From Dehalococcoidia bacterium (GTDB taxonomy: Bacteria; Chloroflexota; Dehalococcoidia; Dehalococcoidales; Fen-1064): a stretch of DNA of 9,389 nucleotides. Location of the stretch: the NCBI GenBank assembly GCA_003153955.1, contig PMCB01000134.1, forward strand, positions 388-9,776. The letters are read 5' to 3'. Numbering within the stretch: the stretch's first letter is position 1; each line of letters starts with the position of its first letter. The notes under the pieces are model-generated. The model was not told where the DNA came from, did not search any database, and saw only the letters and a list, made by a program, of their open reading frames with translations. Both the position numbers and the translations under genes were made by a program. Below, piece by piece: positions 8,330 to 9,389 of the stretch.

Positions 8330-8371
8330 ATGCTTAGTCAGGAGATGATGCCAAAAATAATCAGCCGTTGA
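8330..8371 (+). CDS. Possible 13-residue mini-ORF with a strong ribosome site
   Basis: AAAGGAGG (8319-8326) is followed by AAA and then ATG. It opens a reading frame of 13 codons, MLSQEMMPKIISR, ending in TGA. The Shine-Dalgarno is near-perfect, although the 3-nt spacing from GGAGG is short. It is on the + strand, divergent from the acyltransferase operon. No known leader-peptide sequence is recognisable and no + strand gene follows. It may be a chance match; reported because purine-rich sites this good are rare outside real starts. Confidence 0.15.
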   Translation: MLSQEMMPKIISR

Positions 8372-8438
8372 CAGTCCAAATATATAATTTGCTTTTCAAT
8401 CTGTCGGTGGAATAAAAGTGGAGTAATAAGGGGACATA

Positions 8439-8486
8439 AGGTTGTCAGGACTGAATAAATGTTACTCTAAACTGTCCTGACAACCT
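8439..8486. repeat. Perfect 13-bp inverted repeat with 22-bp loop
   Basis: The arms AGGTTGTCAGGAC (8439-8451) and GTCCTGACAACCT (8474-8486) are exact reverse complements. The repeat begins 22 bp beyond the stop of the RRM gene and could form a stable hairpin in RNA from either strand. Neither side has a T-run, so it is not a typical intrinsic terminator. It might be a Rho-independent end of an unusual kind, an RNA-stabilising 3' structure, a regulator site, or a remnant of a small palindromic element. The flanking spacer 8273-8507 otherwise holds only the operon promoter and the mini-ORF. Confidence 0.8.
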
Positions 8487-8507
8487 AAACTTTCCAGTAT
8501 AAGATGA

Positions 8508-8942
8508 CTAGCGTCTGCCGCCATAACCACCGCGGCCACCGCTGTCCCTGCCGCCATCTCTGCCGCCGCCGCGCTTGTCACCGTATCCGCCGCCGCCACC
8601 GCCACCATAACCGCCACGGCCGCTGTCTCTGCCGCCGCCGTATCCGCCGCCACTGCCACCGCTATAGCCGCCGCGGCTGCCGCCGCTGCTGCCGCCCTCG
8701 GTCCGTGGACGGGCTTCATTGACTACCAGCGTGCGTTCTTTCACGGATTTACCGTTCAGTCCGGCAATTGCCGCATCGGCTTCTGCTTTATTTGTCATTT
8801 CGACAAAAGCAAAACCCTTGGAGCGGCCGCTGTATCTGTCCGTCACGACACTTACGGAAACAACTTCACCGAAAGTGGAAAAATCCTTTTTCAGTTCGTC
8901 CTCAGTCGTGTCATAAGACAGGTTTCCTACATATATTCTCAT
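8508..8942 (-). CDS. RRM-domain RNA-binding protein with glycine-rich tail
   Basis: A 144-residue cytoplasmic protein with a single RNA recognition motif at about residues 1-78. RNP-2 is IYVGNL (3-8) and RNP-1 is KGFAFVEM (42-49), both with the aromatic residues that stack on RNA bases. Residues 83-144 are a Gly/Arg/Ser/Tyr-rich low-complexity tail with recurring RGGYGG and GGGRD units, like the Rbp proteins of cyanobacteria and eukaryotic glycine-rich RNA-binding proteins, many of them cold-induced. It is expected to bind single-stranded RNA and influence mRNA stability or translation. The ATG at 8942 follows AGAGGG with 8 nt spacing. The zinc-ribbon gene lies 103 bp upstream on the same strand, with a strong hairpin in the gap. 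The GC-rich repetitive coding of the tail produces long artefactual frames on both strands. Confidence 0.93.
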   Translation of the reverse strand: MRIYVGNLSYDTTEDELKKDFSTFGEVVSVSVVTDRYSGRSKGFAFVEMTNKAEADAAIAGLNGKSVKERTLVVNEARPRTEGGSSGGSRGGYSGGSGGGYGGGRDSGRGGYGGGGGGGYGDKRGGGRDGGRDSGGRGGYGGRR

Positions 8943-8987
8943 TTGAACATCCCTCTATTAATTATTCTTTTTTGTTTGGAAAATTGA

Positions 8988-9030
8988 AAGGGCATACACA
9001 GACCACTCTCGCAGTCCGTGCATGCCCCTT
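8988..9030 (-). terminator. Strong hairpin between the zinc-ribbon and RRM genes (terminator or attenuator)
   Basis: On the - strand RNA, AAGGGGCAUGCACGGAC (9030-9014) pairs with GUCUGUGUAUGCCCUU (9003-8988). This makes 16 pairs with one bulged G and a 10-nt loop. Two positions are G-U pairs only on this strand, so the structure suits - strand RNA better than + strand RNA. UUCAAUUUU follows directly, an imperfect U-rich tract. It lies 15 bp after the zinc-ribbon stop and 45 bp before the RRM start. It could end the first message, limit read-through into the RRM gene, or mark a processing site. Confidence 0.65.
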
Positions 9031-9045
9031 ACCATCAAACCAGTC

Positions 9046-9339
9046 TTATCTCGATGCTCTGACCTTATTGTAGCAATCGCTGCAATAGACAGGTCTGTCG
9101 CTGCGAGGTTCAAAAGGTACTTCGGTGTCCTTGCCACAAGTGGCGCACTTCACAGGGAACATCTGCCGCGAACCACCGGTTCTACCATTGCGGTCGGATT
9201 TCCTTGCCTGGCGGCATGTGGGACAGCGTTTCGGCTCGTTGGTGTAGCCTTTAGTCTGGAAGAACTCCTGTTCGTCCGCGCTAAAGGTGAAAGGTGTGCC
9301 GCAATCGGCACAGGTGAGCTGTTTGTCCTGAAAACTCAT
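9046..9339 (-). CDS. Double zinc-ribbon protein (zf-trcl plus CxxC-x17-CxxC module)
   Basis: A 97-residue soluble protein with eight cysteines in four CxxC pairs: C10/C13, C39/C42, C65/C68 and C86/C89. The first half matches the probable zinc-ribbon domain zf-trcl, with its typical EQEFFQTKGYTNEPKRCPTC run. The second half has exactly 17 residues between C68 and C86 and the phrase VPFEPRSDRPVYCSDC, the CxxC-x17-CxxC domain (TIGR04272). Each half should bind one Zn2+. Function is unknown; such small zinc ribbons are thought to bind nucleic acid or ribosomes. The start ATG at 9339 has GGAGG 7 nt upstream. The gene precedes the RRM gene on the same strand, suggesting a common RNA-related role, though the hairpin between them may separate their messages. 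An inverted repeat overlaps its ribosome site. Confidence 0.85.
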   Translation of the reverse strand: MSFQDKQLTCADCGTPFTFSADEQEFFQTKGYTNEPKRCPTCRQARKSDRNGRTGGSRQMFPVKCATCGKDTEVPFEPRSDRPVYCSDCYNKVRASR

Positions 9340-9389
9340 TGGATGACCTCCTTCTCTATAATATTTTAGTTAGAGTTCGGGTCATCCAA
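9339..9389 (-). promoter_or_regulatory. 10-bp inverted repeat enclosing the zinc-ribbon gene's ribosome site
   Basis: TTGGATGACC (9339-9348) and GGTCATCCAA (9380-9389) are exact reverse complements around a 31-bp AT-rich loop. On the - strand RNA, UUGGAUGACC would pair with GGUCAUCCAA. That second arm includes the end of the Shine-Dalgarno AAGGAGG and the A of the AUG. A second small stem, CUCU/AGAG, can form inside the loop. The outer arm ends exactly at the window edge, so the repeat may be longer. It could be a translation-controlling hairpin if transcription starts upstream, or a DNA operator if the promoter lies within the loop. Confidence 0.6.

Noticed and set aside
8368..8388. Perfect TTGACA with TATAAT on the + strand in the spacer
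   Set aside because: The spacing is only 9 bp, too short for a sigma-70 promoter, and no gene follows on that strand.
8510..8700. Short GC-rich repeats resembling a repeat array
   Set aside because: They are in-frame codons for RGGYGG/GGG units of the RRM protein; spacing is irregular and there are no spacers, so it is not CRISPR.
8462..8722. Ala/Val-rich open frame on the - strand and His/Arg-rich open frame on the + strand
   Set aside because: Both are out-of-frame readings of the repetitive codons for the glycine-rich tail of the RRM protein; neither has a convincing ribosome site or domain.

Overview
The window reads as chromosomal DNA of a bacterium with moderate GC content. The gene set best fits Chloroflexota, most plausibly an anaerobic Dehalococcoidia-type lineage. 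It holds a MoxR-like ATPase with its VWA partner, an MshA-like GT4 glycosyltransferase, a small RRM protein with a glycine-rich tail, and a protein carrying both a zf-trcl zinc ribbon and a CxxC-x17-CxxC module. This assignment is inference from protein resemblance. No rRNA, tRNA, CRISPR array, transposase or phage gene is visible.

Layout. Bases 1-3002 (+ strand) carry a tightly spaced pair: a 5'-truncated MoxR-type AAA+ ATPase and a VWA-domain protein with an intact MIDAS motif. Such pairs typically act as metal-chelatase-like or protein-remodelling machines. All other protein genes are on the - strand. At 3015-4481 is an orphan polytopic membrane protein resembling GT87/GT39-type glycosyltransferases. 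At 4619-5938 is a family 4 glycoside hydrolase (NAD+ and metal dependent) with a clear sigma-70 promoter and a hairpin behind it. At 6067-8272 is a two-gene operon in which a CelD/BioF2-type acyltransferase is followed by an MshA-like glycosyltransferase, whose Shine-Dalgarno lies in the last codons of the upstream gene. A 235-bp spacer at 8273-8507 holds the acyltransferase promoter, a perfect 13-bp inverted repeat and a possible mini-ORF. At 8508-9339 are the RRM protein gene and, upstream of it, the zinc-ribbon gene, separated by a strong RNA-type hairpin. The zinc-ribbon gene is preceded by a 10-bp inverted repeat that would pair over its ribosome binding site.

Functional reading. The acyltransferase and GT4 gene probably act together on a glycan or glycosylated small molecule. 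The membrane protein may add sugars at the cell surface, and the GH4 enzyme handles glycosides in the cytoplasm. The RRM/zinc-ribbon pair looks like an RNA-associated stress module with RNA-level regulation. I see no clearly new multi-gene system. The most interesting signals are non-coding: the structured leaders around 8988-9030 and 9339-9389, and the inverted repeat at 8439-8486 with its third motif copy over a promoter.
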